Assembly: GCA_951230915.1 (NCBI GenBank)
Contig: OX579636.1
Span: forward strand, 1,069,001-1,133,000
Reading direction: 5' to 3'
Source: Antitrichia curtipendula
Taxonomy: Eukaryota > Streptophyta > Bryopsida > Hypnales > Leucodontaceae
Length of the DNA stretch: 64,000 nt
Positions 1-11,045 of the stretch are shown here, one piece after another. The notes beneath the pieces were generated by a model. It searched no databases. It was given only the letters and a program-made list of their open reading frames with translations, and was not told the origin of the DNA. The translations under genes were made by a program, and so were the position numbers. Each line of letters begins with the position of its first letter. The first letter of the stretch is position 1.

Positions 1-310
1 TTTGGATGGAGAAACAAAAGTTTCAGAAGGAAAAACTAACTAGGTTGTCATGTGCAATCCTTGCAATGCATTTCAGTGAGCTCATAGGTGTGAATTACTA
101 AGACATGCATGATTTCAAATTGTTTTGTATATTACTAACACAAAAAAAAAACTTATTATAAGAGAACAACATCAGAGTTTCATATTTGAGTATACGATGT
201 GTAATGCCTGAATTTCTTTTGTGTAAAATTGAAGTGACTTTTATACATGTAGCTGTGGTAGATGAAGTCTAATTTCATGAAGTGACATGTTATATTCTTT
301 GTGTTACCAG
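1..310 (+). other. CACTA-1 intron, 3' part
   Basis: AT-rich sequence that ends in the splice acceptor TTACCAG at 304-310, directly before the DUF4218 exon. The TNP2 exon of this element would lie left of the window. No coding signal was seen here. Confidence 0.6.
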
Positions 311-1209
311 GATCTTCCTGTGCGCCATGTATTGGACGTGATGCATTGCGAAAAGAACCTATCAGAGAATTTTTTGAAGACAACGTTTGGTGAGAAGGAC
401 AATGCTGCAGTAAGGGCTGACATGCAGGCACGTGGTATTTGACCACATCTACATCTTCGACTAGTTGGTCCCAACCGTGACAGGTTTTACATGCCCGATG
501 CTTCATATGTACTGTCCGCAACAGATAAGGCAAAAGTGTTACGTGTGTTGAAGAATTTGAAGACACCAACGCACTACGTATCAGCTCTTCATTCAAAGAT
601 CAGCAAGGGTAAATTGAGTGGATTAAAATCTCATGATTTCCATGTTCTCTTACAACAAATCTTGCCACTATGTTACAGGAAGGTTTCTAACAGGGCCCTT
701 GTTGGTGCACTTATACGAGTTAGTAGAGTTTTCAGGAAAGTATGTGCAAAAACTGTGAACCGTGACAATAGGCAGCAGTTGATTGCGGATTCTGCAGAGG
801 CTATGTGCATGTTGGAGAAAGAAATGCCACCATATTTTTTTGATATCATGTCACATTTGCCTAATCACTTAGTGGAGGAACTGTTTTTATGCGGGCCTGT
901 TCACACGAGGTGGATGTACCCGTATGAACAATATTTTAAGACATTGAAAGGGTATGTGAGAAACCTGGCAAAACCAGAGGGCAGCATTGCCCAAGGCTAT
1001 CAGACGGAGCAAGCTTTGGGGTTCATCACCGAATACATGGCTGACTACAATATCACATCGCGAAGAGTGTGGGATGATAAAGAAGAACTAGCGATGGTGG
1101 ATGAAATATTGGAGGGCAAAGGGAAATTGAAGGTGCTATCAGAAGGTTTGCGGGACGCAATGCACGAGTTTGTCTTGGACAATGCATCACACATTGAGGC
1201 GTATCGTGA
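311..1209 (+). pseudogene. CACTA-1 transposase, DUF4218 exon (nonsense-mutated)
   Basis: Internal exon of an En/Spm (CACTA) transposase carrying the DUF4218 region that follows TNP2. It opens with DLPVRHVLDVMHCEKN, the conserved junction motif of plant TNP2 proteins. Later family motifs are GLKSHDFHVLLQQ, PPYFFDIMSHLPNHL, CGPVHTRWMYPYEQY and the acidic DDKEE segment. The exon follows an AG acceptor at 309-310 and ends before GTAAGT at 1210, giving 899 nt. The CACTA-3 DUF4218 exon (57711-58609, minus) has exactly the same length and phases, which supports both borders. A single in-frame TGA at 440-442 falls where relatives carry Arg (GI-R-P), so the copy is probably inactive. The frame is otherwise open. 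Its CACTA-3 relative is clearly diverged, so this is not a recent duplicate. Confidence 0.85.
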
Positions 1210-4200
1210 GTAAGTTTTCTGAAAACAACTTCCATTTGGAAAGAACTGTTGAGTCTGCTGTAGAAGATTAGGTTATGTACTTAAAATGAGGAGTGCGTTG
1301 TGCATGTTTTGATGGTAGCGGTAAAGGACTCATGCTGTAATGACTGATATATAGGAATGAAGATGATTGTGCAAAACGGTAGTAACTGAAAGTTAAGAGA
1401 AGCCTTGAAGCAGAAGTATGAGTTTGCCGTACTGGCATCCTCAATGAATATAAAAAATTTCCCCACATGAAAGAAACTGTTAGAATTAACAAGCAATGGA
1501 ATGTATATTGATCAGTCAAAATATGAATGTAATATGAATGTCTGATTTATTGTGCACATAATTCCAAAGCAACAGTTTCAAAATTTTCTTTGTAAACTAC
1601 CAGAAGTACATGCTTAATGGTCATTGCAGTCACACAGAGCACCTGCAATATTTTCTGACAAAGAAGGCCTTAATAATTCATTGAATACAGTGATGTATAT
1701 TGGTAAAGGTATTTTTTTCCAATGAGTCAACTGATCACAAGAATATTGTCTCGGAAGTCACTGATTGTGGCCCGCATTTTAAAAAAATAAACAGACGAGT
1801 CATTTTGTAATTCTTGAAACAAACGAAGTATTGAAAAAAAGGTTTCTATTTACTTAATTCTACCCTCAAAGTGACCATGTACAATGAAAAGCGTTCAGTG
1901 GAACTCAATGAATACTTTGAAACAGGTTTTAGTAAAGTTTTATGATTAAACAAATAGATAACGCATGTCAATTCATACTTTTGGGGATTTGGAGGAAGTA
2001 TATTGCATTTTTTGAACTTCAGAGCGAGTGGTCAAAAAGTGTCCATGTTTTCAAGAATTTGATTTCAAAAAAAGGAATTGGAAGCCTATGTCTTCATCAT
2101 TTCTAGAGCATGTTGGATTTATGTAAAGGATAAAAGAATGTGTACTTCTGTCAGCCAGAAAATCCACATGCGCGAGTTCTTTGTCTGCACTTCAGAAGTT
2201 GTAATCATTTTAGTCCCTGCAAACTACATTTACCGTTTGCTTTATTCTTTTTCATTATTTTGGTGGAATAAAATGTTTTGGCTTGCAGTTGGTAGATTTT
2301 ATGTCTTTTTCTTGCACAGTTCAGTAAGTAAGAGCGCGCCGTTAGAAATGTTAGAACATAATCATAGTGAATTTTTTTATCCCAAATGCTTTTGAGAACT
2401 CTAAAGTTTCACAAAGTTGCTTATGTCGTCGTTCAGGTCGACATGTGACACCCTTGTTTGTTTGTTTTGTAATGTTTTAGGATTGAAAAACAAGAACAGT
2501 TAATAGCAATGTAGGAAAAGGAAAATGAAGATGGAAGATCAGAATTTCTTTTAGTGCATGAGTCATACCATTCTTCATGCAATAAAATTATAATGAAGGA
2601 ATGAAACAATGAATGGAGTTACACTGAATTGAAAAGAGGATTTATAAATATTACCTGGAAAGACCCCTTCAGTGAAGTAGAGAGGAAGTGTGCTTATTTT
2701 TGGAAAAAAAAGAAGTAATAGTGGTTAGAATTGTAAGCGCAGAAGTATTGTCATTGAAGACACCGAATTCGGCTCTCAAAATGAACCTGTCATTTCGGCA
2801 TTCCTTCTGAATCCTGCTTGAGTTGTTGGACAATGATAGGTTCTTGTATAGTCATTCGGAAAAAGTATTTGAGCTTTTCGAGGAGCTTATGTTTTTTTTG
2901 TGAAAGTCCCTGGGAATTGTTATCATGCATTTGTGGTGTTTGATTAGTATATAAGGTAAAGGGCTGTAAAAGCGACCCTTTACCAGCTGATTTGCATTTT
3001 GGGGAAGCTAAACTCCTTAAAACAATTTTCAGTAAACTTTCATGGTAAGAAAAATGAAATTGACATCTAACCCAAGTAGTTTCATATTTTTTGGACCTTC
3101 ATGGAATTAGTTATGAATTTTTGAAGTTGAAAAACAGTGGTTTCTAAAAGCGACCCCTCCTGAAATGTACACTTCTAATACATGATAGAGGCAAAATCTA
3201 CCAGATCGCTTTTAGAGACAGGTTGCTTTTTCAGCCCCTTACCTTACTCTGCAATAGTCATTTTGAAGGAGAAGAAGCATGTAAACAGTCTCTCCAGACA
3301 GAAGCTAGGAATGTAGAAAGGTGTTGTGCTATGGCATGTGAGATCGATGACTTAGGATAGTAGGAAAGAAATTGTAATTTTTTGGCAGTATGAAGTAAGT
3401 ACAGTAGAACCTCTAATAAGGTAAGGGCCGAAATCACTGTGACAACGCAATGTGGGTAGTGTTTTTGTATCAATGAGAGTCCTTTTTATTTCAAGCCTTT
3501 TTTAGTTAGTGGAGGAAAAGCCCGGGTAATACGCATTAGTGTAGAGAGCTTTATTACTAAGGAGAGTGTGGCTCATTATTTAGAGATTCTGCAGTAGTAT
3601 GCTTAATTGAAAGTTGGAGTTTGGTGAGATCAATTTCTGGTCTTCTTGTTTTGCTTACAGTCGACTAGGTACCAAACTTTTGTGAAGATAAGTGGATCGG
3701 GATTATTTTATAGGAAACACAGCAGACACTGTTGAATATGGTAGGGGCTGGAGAATAAAGCACTTCTCATTTCATGATTGACATGAATTGAAGATGGAAT
3801 ACGAAGATGGTAATCTGGTGATTAATTGAATAAGTTGTAGTTGTTTTAATCTTTAATGTGAAAAGAATGTAGTAGACGTAAGTTCAGTAAATTTTAATGA
3901 AATGGAAAGTAATGTGTAACTTGAAGTCAATCCAAAGCATGTGAAACTGGGTTGCATCACAATAAGGTAAGTGTTTTTAGATTCGTTGGTCTGTACCTCA
4001 GACATAGGTAGACGGAGACGTAGTCTTGGACATTCAGGTATTTCTTAGGAAAAACAGTGGAATGCCTGTTCTTAGAAGAGTTCTTATGTTCAGGAACAAT
4101 AATTAATTGTTTTATTCATTTAGATTATGATTTTGCACTTTGGAGGTAGATGTAATCTGCTTTCAGAAGCATATTTTCAATTGATGGGAAAAAGAGTTGG

Positions 4201-4252
4201 TTCCATTACAATTCACAGAAATTCATTGACATAGCTCTCAAATGTGTGGCAG
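1210..4252 (+). other. CACTA-1 intron (3043 bp)
   Basis: Donor GTAAGT at 1210-1215 and acceptor GGCAG ending at 4252. The splice is phase 2 and joins the DUF4218 exon to the DUF4216 exon as GA|G. The interior is AT-rich with no convincing coding stretch; the longest open frame (2078-2395) has no recognisable domain. It contains a MITE-like element at 2952-3246. A further small exon inside cannot be excluded. Confidence 0.55.
2952..3246. mobile_element. MITE-like element, 21-bp terminal inverted repeats
   Basis: The left end TAAGGTAAAGGGCTGTAAAAG (2952-2972) matches the reverse complement of the right end (3226-3246) at 19 of 21 positions. The element is about 295 bp, AT-rich and non-coding, which is typical of MITEs. 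It also has internal echoes of its ends (AAAGCGACCC near 2972 and near 3150). No clear target-site duplication beyond TA could be read. Further TAAGGTAAG stretches near 3417 and 3965 may be fragments of the same family. Confidence 0.6.
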
Positions 4253-5135
4253 GAGGTATCAAGTGATATGGGAGGAGAGGTCAAATGCACGAACAGAGTT
4301 TCATAGACAACACCCGCACAAAAATGGGAGGAGGGGATTGCCATTTCCTGCAGGGATGGAGGAGATTCCACCATTTGCCAAGTGGATTGAAGAGGATGTA
4401 CAGGAAGCACTACAACAGGGAGTGGAGTTGCCTGAGGAAGTGGAGGACACATCAAAACCACCTTCTCTTCGAGCTCAAAAATTTAAGAGCATATATTCAT
4501 ATGGATATCACTTTCGTGTCAAGAGTGCAGAACAAAGTGTTAAAAATACCTGTGACTCTGGAGTCGCCGCAGTATTTTGACAGCCTTGTCGCTCAGGGAG
4601 GCGAGATCGAAATGAAGTGAATGCAGAGCTTAAGTACATAGGTCAGATCGTGGAGATAGTGGAGTTGAACTATGGGAGACATTGCACACTTATTCTAGTA
4701 TGTGAATGGGTGAAAGCAAACTACAGAGGTCGGAATGCTACATTAAAAAAAGATGAATGGGATTTCACCATGGCAAATTTCCGAGCTCTTGTACCCTCCG
4801 GTTACGAATCATTTGCTTTTCCGGTTCATTGTCAGCAAGTATTCTTCTCTGATGATGAGGACGAGCCTGGTTGGAAAGTAGTATTACGAACAGAGGTTCG
4901 AGGACGGAGAATTGATAGTGAAATGGAAGATGAGGAGGAAGCAGAGATGTTTGCAATGGGTAGGGATGTTGATTTTGAGGGCCTGCGAGTGGCAACAGAG
5001 CCCTCCGAGACATTTCCAAATCCGCTTCCTGGAGGAAGGAACATTGAAGTGAATGAAGTATTGAATGAGGTAGTAGAAGAGGATGCTGACATGTTTGACA
5101 GGGACATTGGAGAGTCATCGGAAGACGAGGATTGA
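4253..5135 (+). pseudogene. CACTA-1 transposase, C-terminal DUF4216 exon
   Basis: Last coding exon of the CACTA-1 transposase, carrying DUF4216, the C-terminal domain of plant TNP2-type proteins. Visible landmarks are SYGYHFRVKSAEQ, DSGVAAVF, ELKYIGQIVEIVELNYG, CEWVKANYRG, CQQVFFSDDEDEPGWKVVL, and an acidic tail ending SSEDED before the stop at 5133-5135. The first base completes the split codon from the previous exon. One in-frame TGA at 4578-4580 follows GVAAVF, and the same frame then runs on uninterrupted. A stop occurs at the equivalent codon in the diverged CACTA-2 copy (22765-22767). No frameshift was seen. Confidence 0.8.
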
Positions 5136-7689
5136 CAATGTGACTGCTACATCAGCTACGGATTAAATATGTAGATGTATTTTTGAGTAGGATGTTGTAG
5201 TGTAAAAAATATAGAAACCCAGGATTTTTTGTTATATGTGGACCAAGTCACCGTAAATGTGTAATTTTGAATGAAGTGTTGTAAGCAAAAAGAATAAGTT
5301 AGGTTAAGTTGTAAATCCAGTTAGAGCTGTATTAGAAAAAGTGTATGTGCATTGGATAAGGCAAATACCCAAAGTGGATGCATGACCTTCAGGTGTCTGT
5401 ACTGTGGGAAGAACAATGACAGTGAAGTCCAATGATGTTGTCTCCATGTGTATTGAAATTTTGTTTTAATTCAATATTTAAAAAATCCTTGTGCAAGTAG
5501 CTTTGAATAATCTCATGTTCTGAAAATAAAAATTGTAATGTATACGAACATAAGGTAGAATCATCTATTCCCATCCATATACCCCATTCTGCGATCATGT
5601 ACCACTGGGGTACATTCTAGAAAGAAAATGTGCACCCCTGGTACATGAGGAAGGAATTCCTTAAAGGGATGGGAACGGATGCGATTACCTTATGTTAGGT
5701 ACAACAGCCCATCATGGTCATAAAGGGTATGCCTTTATGATTTTGCTGAAATTTTCAATGAGAAACCCACATGAAGAGAAGTTTGAGAAATACAGAGTAA
5801 GTGTTTTTTTTATAATTTTTCAAGATGATCCAGTAATGTGCTATGAATTTTTGAAGTGTTATGCATAGTTGAGGCTTTGGAGCACCTTATAATCCAAAAA
5901 AAATTGTATCCATGACACTCACCATACTCAATGAAAGTAGTTACAGAATTTTGTAACATATAAATCCTTAAGAAGATCACCTCTTACAATGACTTAGATT
6001 GAAAAAGGTAGGTGTTCCTACTGAGGTTAGTAATCAATCCAGGAGTGTTAGGTGAAATTTTGATTGTGTCTAAGAATGTCATGAACTCAGAGTAAGCTTC
6101 ATGGGGTCATTTCATAGGTATCCTGAATGGGTAATTTGATCATGTTGTCATGTTGTAGAACTACTGTAGGAGTTCGCTTGGAGAACTGTATGAACAACAT
6201 GTGAAGTGTAATTCAGAATTCTTACTGTAAGTAACAAGTTCTAGTAACAATTAAATTTTGTTGATAAATCGAGTTTGTTGACAAATGATGGAAGAATGTG
6301 CAAGGCAGTGGCTTGTAATGAGTTCATGAACAATTTGTGTAATACCCATGTAGGTGCTAGGGGTTAATGCACAGAATCCAACAAACTAGATTCAAGGTCA
6401 CTGTCCGAAGTGCGAGATGAAAATATAAAAGGAATTGAGTGGTCTATGAAAATTTGTGAATGTTGTCAAATATGCATGTGGATCTTGTCATATGACAGCA
6501 TGTGTGGCTGGTGGATCCTGATATGATGAAGGACCAGAGTAGGATGACTTCCAAGTGAATGATGTCAAATCATGTAGATCACATTTCATTTTGTGTACAG
6601 GAGTATAGGAGGAAGGACAAGTTCAGCTTTGTTATGTTGTTCTACGAATCCAACAATGCATACACAAAGATGAATACATGCATGTAAATTTTAATGATAA
6701 AAACATGTATGTCTCTATCATGAGTCATATTTTATACTGTATGATTGAAATCAGAGACTAGGAAGGCTTCAAGATATACTACAGGAACCAGGAAAATAAA
6801 GAAAAGAACTGGGTTTCAGTGACATCAATTATGTATTGAACAACGAAGAGAACAATTTAACACAGAGGAATTATTGTCAATCTTCTCGAGCTGACCATTT
6901 TTTTTTGGGGGTGGGGGTGGGATATTTAGGTACAAGAAGAAGAATTCCCTAGTGGTTTCTGTATTGGTCATGATAAGAAGCAAAAAAACAGGAAGGCAGC
7001 AGGAGGAAAAGTTTAAATGAAGATTTAATATAAGAGAAGGTGAACATTATAGTTGTTGACAGTTTTTCTCTTTATTTCATGATGCTCAAACCGCTGAAGA
7101 AAAGAGATAAATGTCAGTGAAAGTGGCACTTCCAGTTTGAATAAGTAGTTCTATTGTCTTTCAAGGCAGGGAGATGGTAGGAAATGGTTTTGTAGAAGTG
7201 TATGAAACCACCACTCTTTATGTTGATCAGTATTGTGAAGGAGGAAAAGGGCCTGCATGAAGCTTATTGTACAATGTGACTCATTTTCACTGAGATCTTC
7301 CTATTTTATATATATATATAAACTACAGTTTTTTTTCATGTGGTGTAGTGGCAGCTGATGTTGTACAGGACTTGTACATCCAAGTTTGAAAGATAGGACA
7401 AATGGATTCTGACTTAGCTTGCTGTTGTACCAGAATAAGATGAAACTTAGAATGTCACAAGTAGTAAAATCAGAAATGCATGACCTGTTGAGAAAGTCCT
7501 CCAAAAATTAGGAACAGAACTGGGAAATTTGAATATATATTTATATACAGGAATCAAACAATTTGGAAGCCAGTAGGAAGGGATTTTAAATGCAAAATCT
7601 CAAACCATGTAGAAAATTATAGTGATAGTGTAAATGGTAGTATACAATGCCTAAATCAACAAAAAAGAGTTCAGTTGTTTAATTGACTT
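5136..7689. other. CACTA-1 3' non-coding region
   Basis: AT-rich sequence between the DUF4216 stop and the terminal repeat region. It contains the fold-back element at 5547-5698 and a short TA run near 7308-7320. No gene, RNA gene or other clear structure was seen. Confidence 0.5.
5547..5698. mobile_element. Small fold-back (MITE-like) element
   Basis: About 150 bp in which the left half (from ACATAAGGTA at about 5549) pairs with the reverse complement of the right half (ending TACCTTATGT). Shared blocks include TTCCCATCC and ATGTACCA. The structure would fold into one long imperfect hairpin. The outer ends share the TAAGGTA word with the larger MITE at 2952-3246, so the two may be related. 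No coding capacity. Confidence 0.55.
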
Positions 7690-8148
7690 CACAGAAACTG
7701 TCAGAGTTTGTGAAAACGGTCATTCCAATGCCAGAGTCAACAGAAAACTAGTGATTTTTTGTTCATCTGGTCAAGATTTTCTAGTAGTGTATGCCATGTC
7801 AACCCAAATATAACTCATTGTAGTCATGTTCCACGTCAGCCAAAAATATGACTACATAGAGTCATATGCCACGTAGGATTTTTTTTCTTTGCTCGGGCAG
7901 TTCAAGAGAAAGTCAAAACTTCAAGGGTAGTCAACATATACGCCACGTTGGCAAAATATGGCGTATTATACTCTCAATCTAGATGACTACAAATATGACT
8001 TGTTAAAAATATGACTAGTCGGTAATGACTAGACCTAGTCATATCGCGCGTCATCTACAGTGATTTTTGCGGAAGTCATATTTTGAGATTTTACAACTCA
8101 CTGCAGTCATATTTTGCAGTCATAAAACATCCATTTTGTTGTAGTGAT
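7690..8148 (+). mobile_element. CACTA-1 right subterminal and terminal repeat region
   Basis: The segment ends in TTGTTGTAGTG (8138-8148), the mirror of the CACTACAA start that defines the CACTA superfamily. Inside it are many copies, in both orientations, of a short word around ATATGACT / AGTCATAT. Such subterminal arrays bind the transposase in this superfamily. It lies downstream of a plus-strand DUF4218 and DUF4216 gene, as expected for the right end of the same element. The left terminus would be outside the window. Confidence 0.65.
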
Positions 8149-9240
8149 CTTTGAAGATGAGGATGAAAATCCAAGTTGATAAGGTTACTTTAGAACTATT
8201 GAGGGAGGAGTGGGGCCTTGGAAACCTATTTAAGGTCTCCATTTCTCTCTCAAAAACACCCCCAATTCTTGTTTTGGATCCGTGGGTTCAACTTATGTTG
8301 GGAGAGTTTGGCGTTTAGTCAAGAAACCTCTACGGTGTTGTTTTTTAGCTCTTTTGGGGGCTCTTTTTGTTGTTATATTTCAAAGCTTCAAAGGTCCTTG
8401 GGGGTCCTTCTACCTTGCCTTGTACAAACTTTGTGTGTGTTTGTGTATACTCTTGTTGTTATTCGAAAGTCTTTCTATCTTTGGTGTATCCTGGTGAACT
8501 AACTTGTGTGTTGAAATCTCTTTGGTGTCTTGTACTAACCCTAGAGCAACCCCCCACCGTACCTTGGTAATGCCGCTTTGGGGGGCTTTTAGTGTGTGAA
8601 CCTTGTGTTTTCCACGTTGTCCTAACTTGCATGTTCTTTTAAAGTATTTTTTTTACCCTCTCCTAACGTTTCTTTCATTGAGTGGACCCCCCTTTGGGAC
8701 GGTGAAGCTTTGATCTTGCGAGGTGTATTTCCTAAGTGTTTTTGCCCACCTTCTTCTAACTTCTCTCATGTTGGGTGGAACCCCCTTCGGGACGGCGAAG
8801 CTTTGACTTTATTAGGTGTCTTCCTTAGAGTGTGTTTCCCTATCTTCTTCTAAAGTCTTCCTTGTTGTGTGGATCCCCCCTCGGAACGGCGAAGCTTCGA
8901 ACTAAGAACAACGTCAAGTCCTATAGTATGTGTTAAAACGGTCCGGACAGCAAAGCTTTGAGCCCCTGAGTGTTACAGAGTCCTAAAGTTGATGTTAAAC
9001 CCAACTTCATGGCGAAGCTCTGAACCTCCTCAAGCCTTAGTTCCAAAGTCTAGTTTCCAAGACCTTTTTGGAAATGTCCAGAATTTAGCTTCCAAAATAT
9101 GTAGGTCATTAGGAAATCCGTTTACCAAGTAGGACCCAATCCCTTAGAACCAACCCCTTAGAATCAGCACTTTAGCAATTAACCATTAGAACCAGCTATT
9201 AGGACTAGCCCATCAAAATCAGCCCTTAGTTAGAAAGAAA
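8149..9240. other. Non-coding region with TATA-like box and diverged ~100-bp repeats
   Basis: CTATTTAAGG at about 8225 resembles a TATA box and is followed by a pyrimidine-rich stretch. Between about 8685 and 8905 three imperfect copies of a roughly 100-bp unit recur, each with a run of C, then GGACGG(T/C)GAAGCTT. A fourth and fifth degenerate copy of the GAAGCTTTGA word follow. This could be an LTR or leader of a decayed retroelement, but no LTR pair or primer-binding site was found. Confidence 0.35.
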
Positions 9241-9249
9241 AAAAAATTT

Positions 9250-9500
9250 AGAATCAAGGATCCACCCCCCCCAGCTCAGTTCAGTCCGGAGCTCAGTCAG
9301 TCCGAGGCCCAGCCAGTCCAAGGTAATCAGTCCAGTCATCCGGGGCGGAGTCAGTCTAGTCATCTGGGGGGAGTCGGGACAGTCCGGGAGGCTCAGTCAT
9401 TTGGGGAGTCGAGGCAGCCAGGGGGGGCTCAGTCATTCAGAGGATTCGGGACAGCCAGGGAGGAGCTCGATCATTCGGGGAAGTCGGGATCAGTTGGGAG
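9250..9500. repeat. GC-rich short interspersed repeat (CAGTC/CCGGGG)
   Basis: Locally G+C-rich patch in AT-rich surroundings, made of irregularly spaced words such as CAGTCATC(C/T)GGGG and GAGTCGGGACAG. No open frame here looks like a protein. Confidence 0.5.
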
Positions 9501-10101
9501 TGGGTATGGCTTTGGAGGGGTTGTTGGGTATTTAGGGTTTTTTTGGGTTTAGGCTCCAAAAAAACTAAAACTAGGGCTACAAAGTACTCGAGGGAAAAAA
9601 CACGGACACCAAAATACAAAAGGAAGGAGGAAGAAAAAGAGCATAGCACCACCGTACCTGCACATAAGAAAGTGTCACCTCACCAACAACAAATCCACTC
9701 TACACAATGGGGAAGGATTAGAGGGGGATGGGGTGAAATAGACGAAGAGGTGAGAGAGACGATCAATAGTAACATAGGCTTAGGATTAGGGAGGCTTAGG
9801 GAAGAAAATCTTGGGAATTCATAGTGACCTTTAGGAGAAGGATTAGGATGACATGAAGACAAGATCGTGTAAGAGGGTAGGAGAGACATTAACACCTCCT
9901 TGGGGTTTGAATCTATAGTTGTAAGACATCCATCAAAGCTTAGGTAGAATAGTGTTAGTGTAGAAAAAAAAAAGGAAAAGAGAGAAAAAGGAAAGAGGAG
10001 GAAGGAGGAAAGGAAAGAAAAGGGTTAGATCATACGGGGTTCTAATTTTTGAAATATAAGCGGTGAACTTGGGAAAAAATTTCCACAAACCAAGGATCGC
10101 C

Positions 10102-10164
10102 ATGGAATATGGAGATGGGCACACGGATGCAGACAAGCGTATTTCCGACACCGGTAGTGACGAG
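10102..10164 (+). other. Possible small first exon
   Basis: ATG in good context (gccATGG) opens 21 codons rich in D, G, T and S, directly followed by the donor-like GTAAGC at 10165. It precedes the tandem repeat and the MULE-like pseudogene, for which it could be a 5' exon. There is no homology support, so this is a weak call. Confidence 0.2.
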
Positions 10165-10267
10165 GTAAGCCCTTGAATCAACACTTGGTGTTTTCTCCTT
10201 ATTAACGTTGATTTCCTTGAATAGCCCTTTTCAAGTGAATAGTAAACCATGATAAGTCAAGTTAAAA

Positions 10268-10735
10268 ATTAGAAACAGAAGCTAAAGATTTAGAGTTAGA
10301 TTAGGAGTGAAAACTTAGAGTTAATTTTAGGAGTAAAAATCTAGAGTTTAATTTAGGAGTAACAACCTAGAGTTAGATTAGGAGTGAAAACTTAGAGTTA
10401 ATTTTAGGAGTAAAAATCTAGAGTTAAATTTAGGTGTAACAACCTAGAGTTAGATTAGGAGTGAAAACTTAGAGTTAATTTTAGGAGTAAAAATCTAGAG
10501 TTAATTTAGGAGTAAAAATTTAGCGCTAGTTTAGGAGTGAAAACTTAGAGTTAATTTTAGGAGTAAAAATCTAGAGTTTAATTTAGGAGTAAAAACCTAG
10601 AGTTAGTTTAGGAGTAAAAATCTAGAGTTAATTTTAGGAGTAAAAATTCGAGGGTAAAAGTCAAACCATAGAGTCAAAATTGGAAGTAAAAGTTAGAGGT
10701 AGCATTCGGGAGTCAAAATCTAGAGTTACATTTAG
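10268..10735. repeat. ~26-bp minisatellite, ~15 copies
   Basis: Tandem copies of a unit close to AGGAGTAAAAATCTAGAGTT plus about 6 bp. Three variants (GTGAAAACTT, GTAAAAATCT, GTAACAACCT) alternate, giving a roughly 77-bp higher-order period in the left half. Copies decay towards the right end. Confidence 0.85.
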
Positions 10736-11045
10736 AAGTTGGAAATTAGAGTAAAACACTAAGCTTGGGCTAGCCGTAGAATTAAAACTTTTGAGAGAAG
10801 TGTTAAACCTCAGAAGATAGTCTTGGAGGTTCATGGAAGGAACGTGAGAATTCCCCTTTCATGTAGTTAGGGACATTAGAAATGACGCCAACTACCCAGC
10901 CAACCCTAGACATAGGATAGATAGTTAGGGAGTTAGGAATTACCATCATCCCTGGTCATCGCAGTCAGCTTGTTAGTTACCCATGCATTTCTAATAGTTT
11001 CGCTGCCATCCACGACACTTAGAAAACGTTAGCAAAAAAGATCCA

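Noticed and set aside
2078..2395. 105-codon open frame inside the CACTA-1 intron
   Set aside because: Hydrophobic, low-information sequence in AT-rich DNA, no homology or splice signals; probably chance.
8218..8570. Overlapping small open frames downstream of the TATA-like box at 8225
   Set aside because: Three overlapping frames, none with a domain; likely non-coding leader-type DNA.
9543..9824. 93-codon Lys/Glu/Thr-rich open frame
   Set aside because: Purine-rich low-complexity DNA; no family features and no conserved start or splice context.
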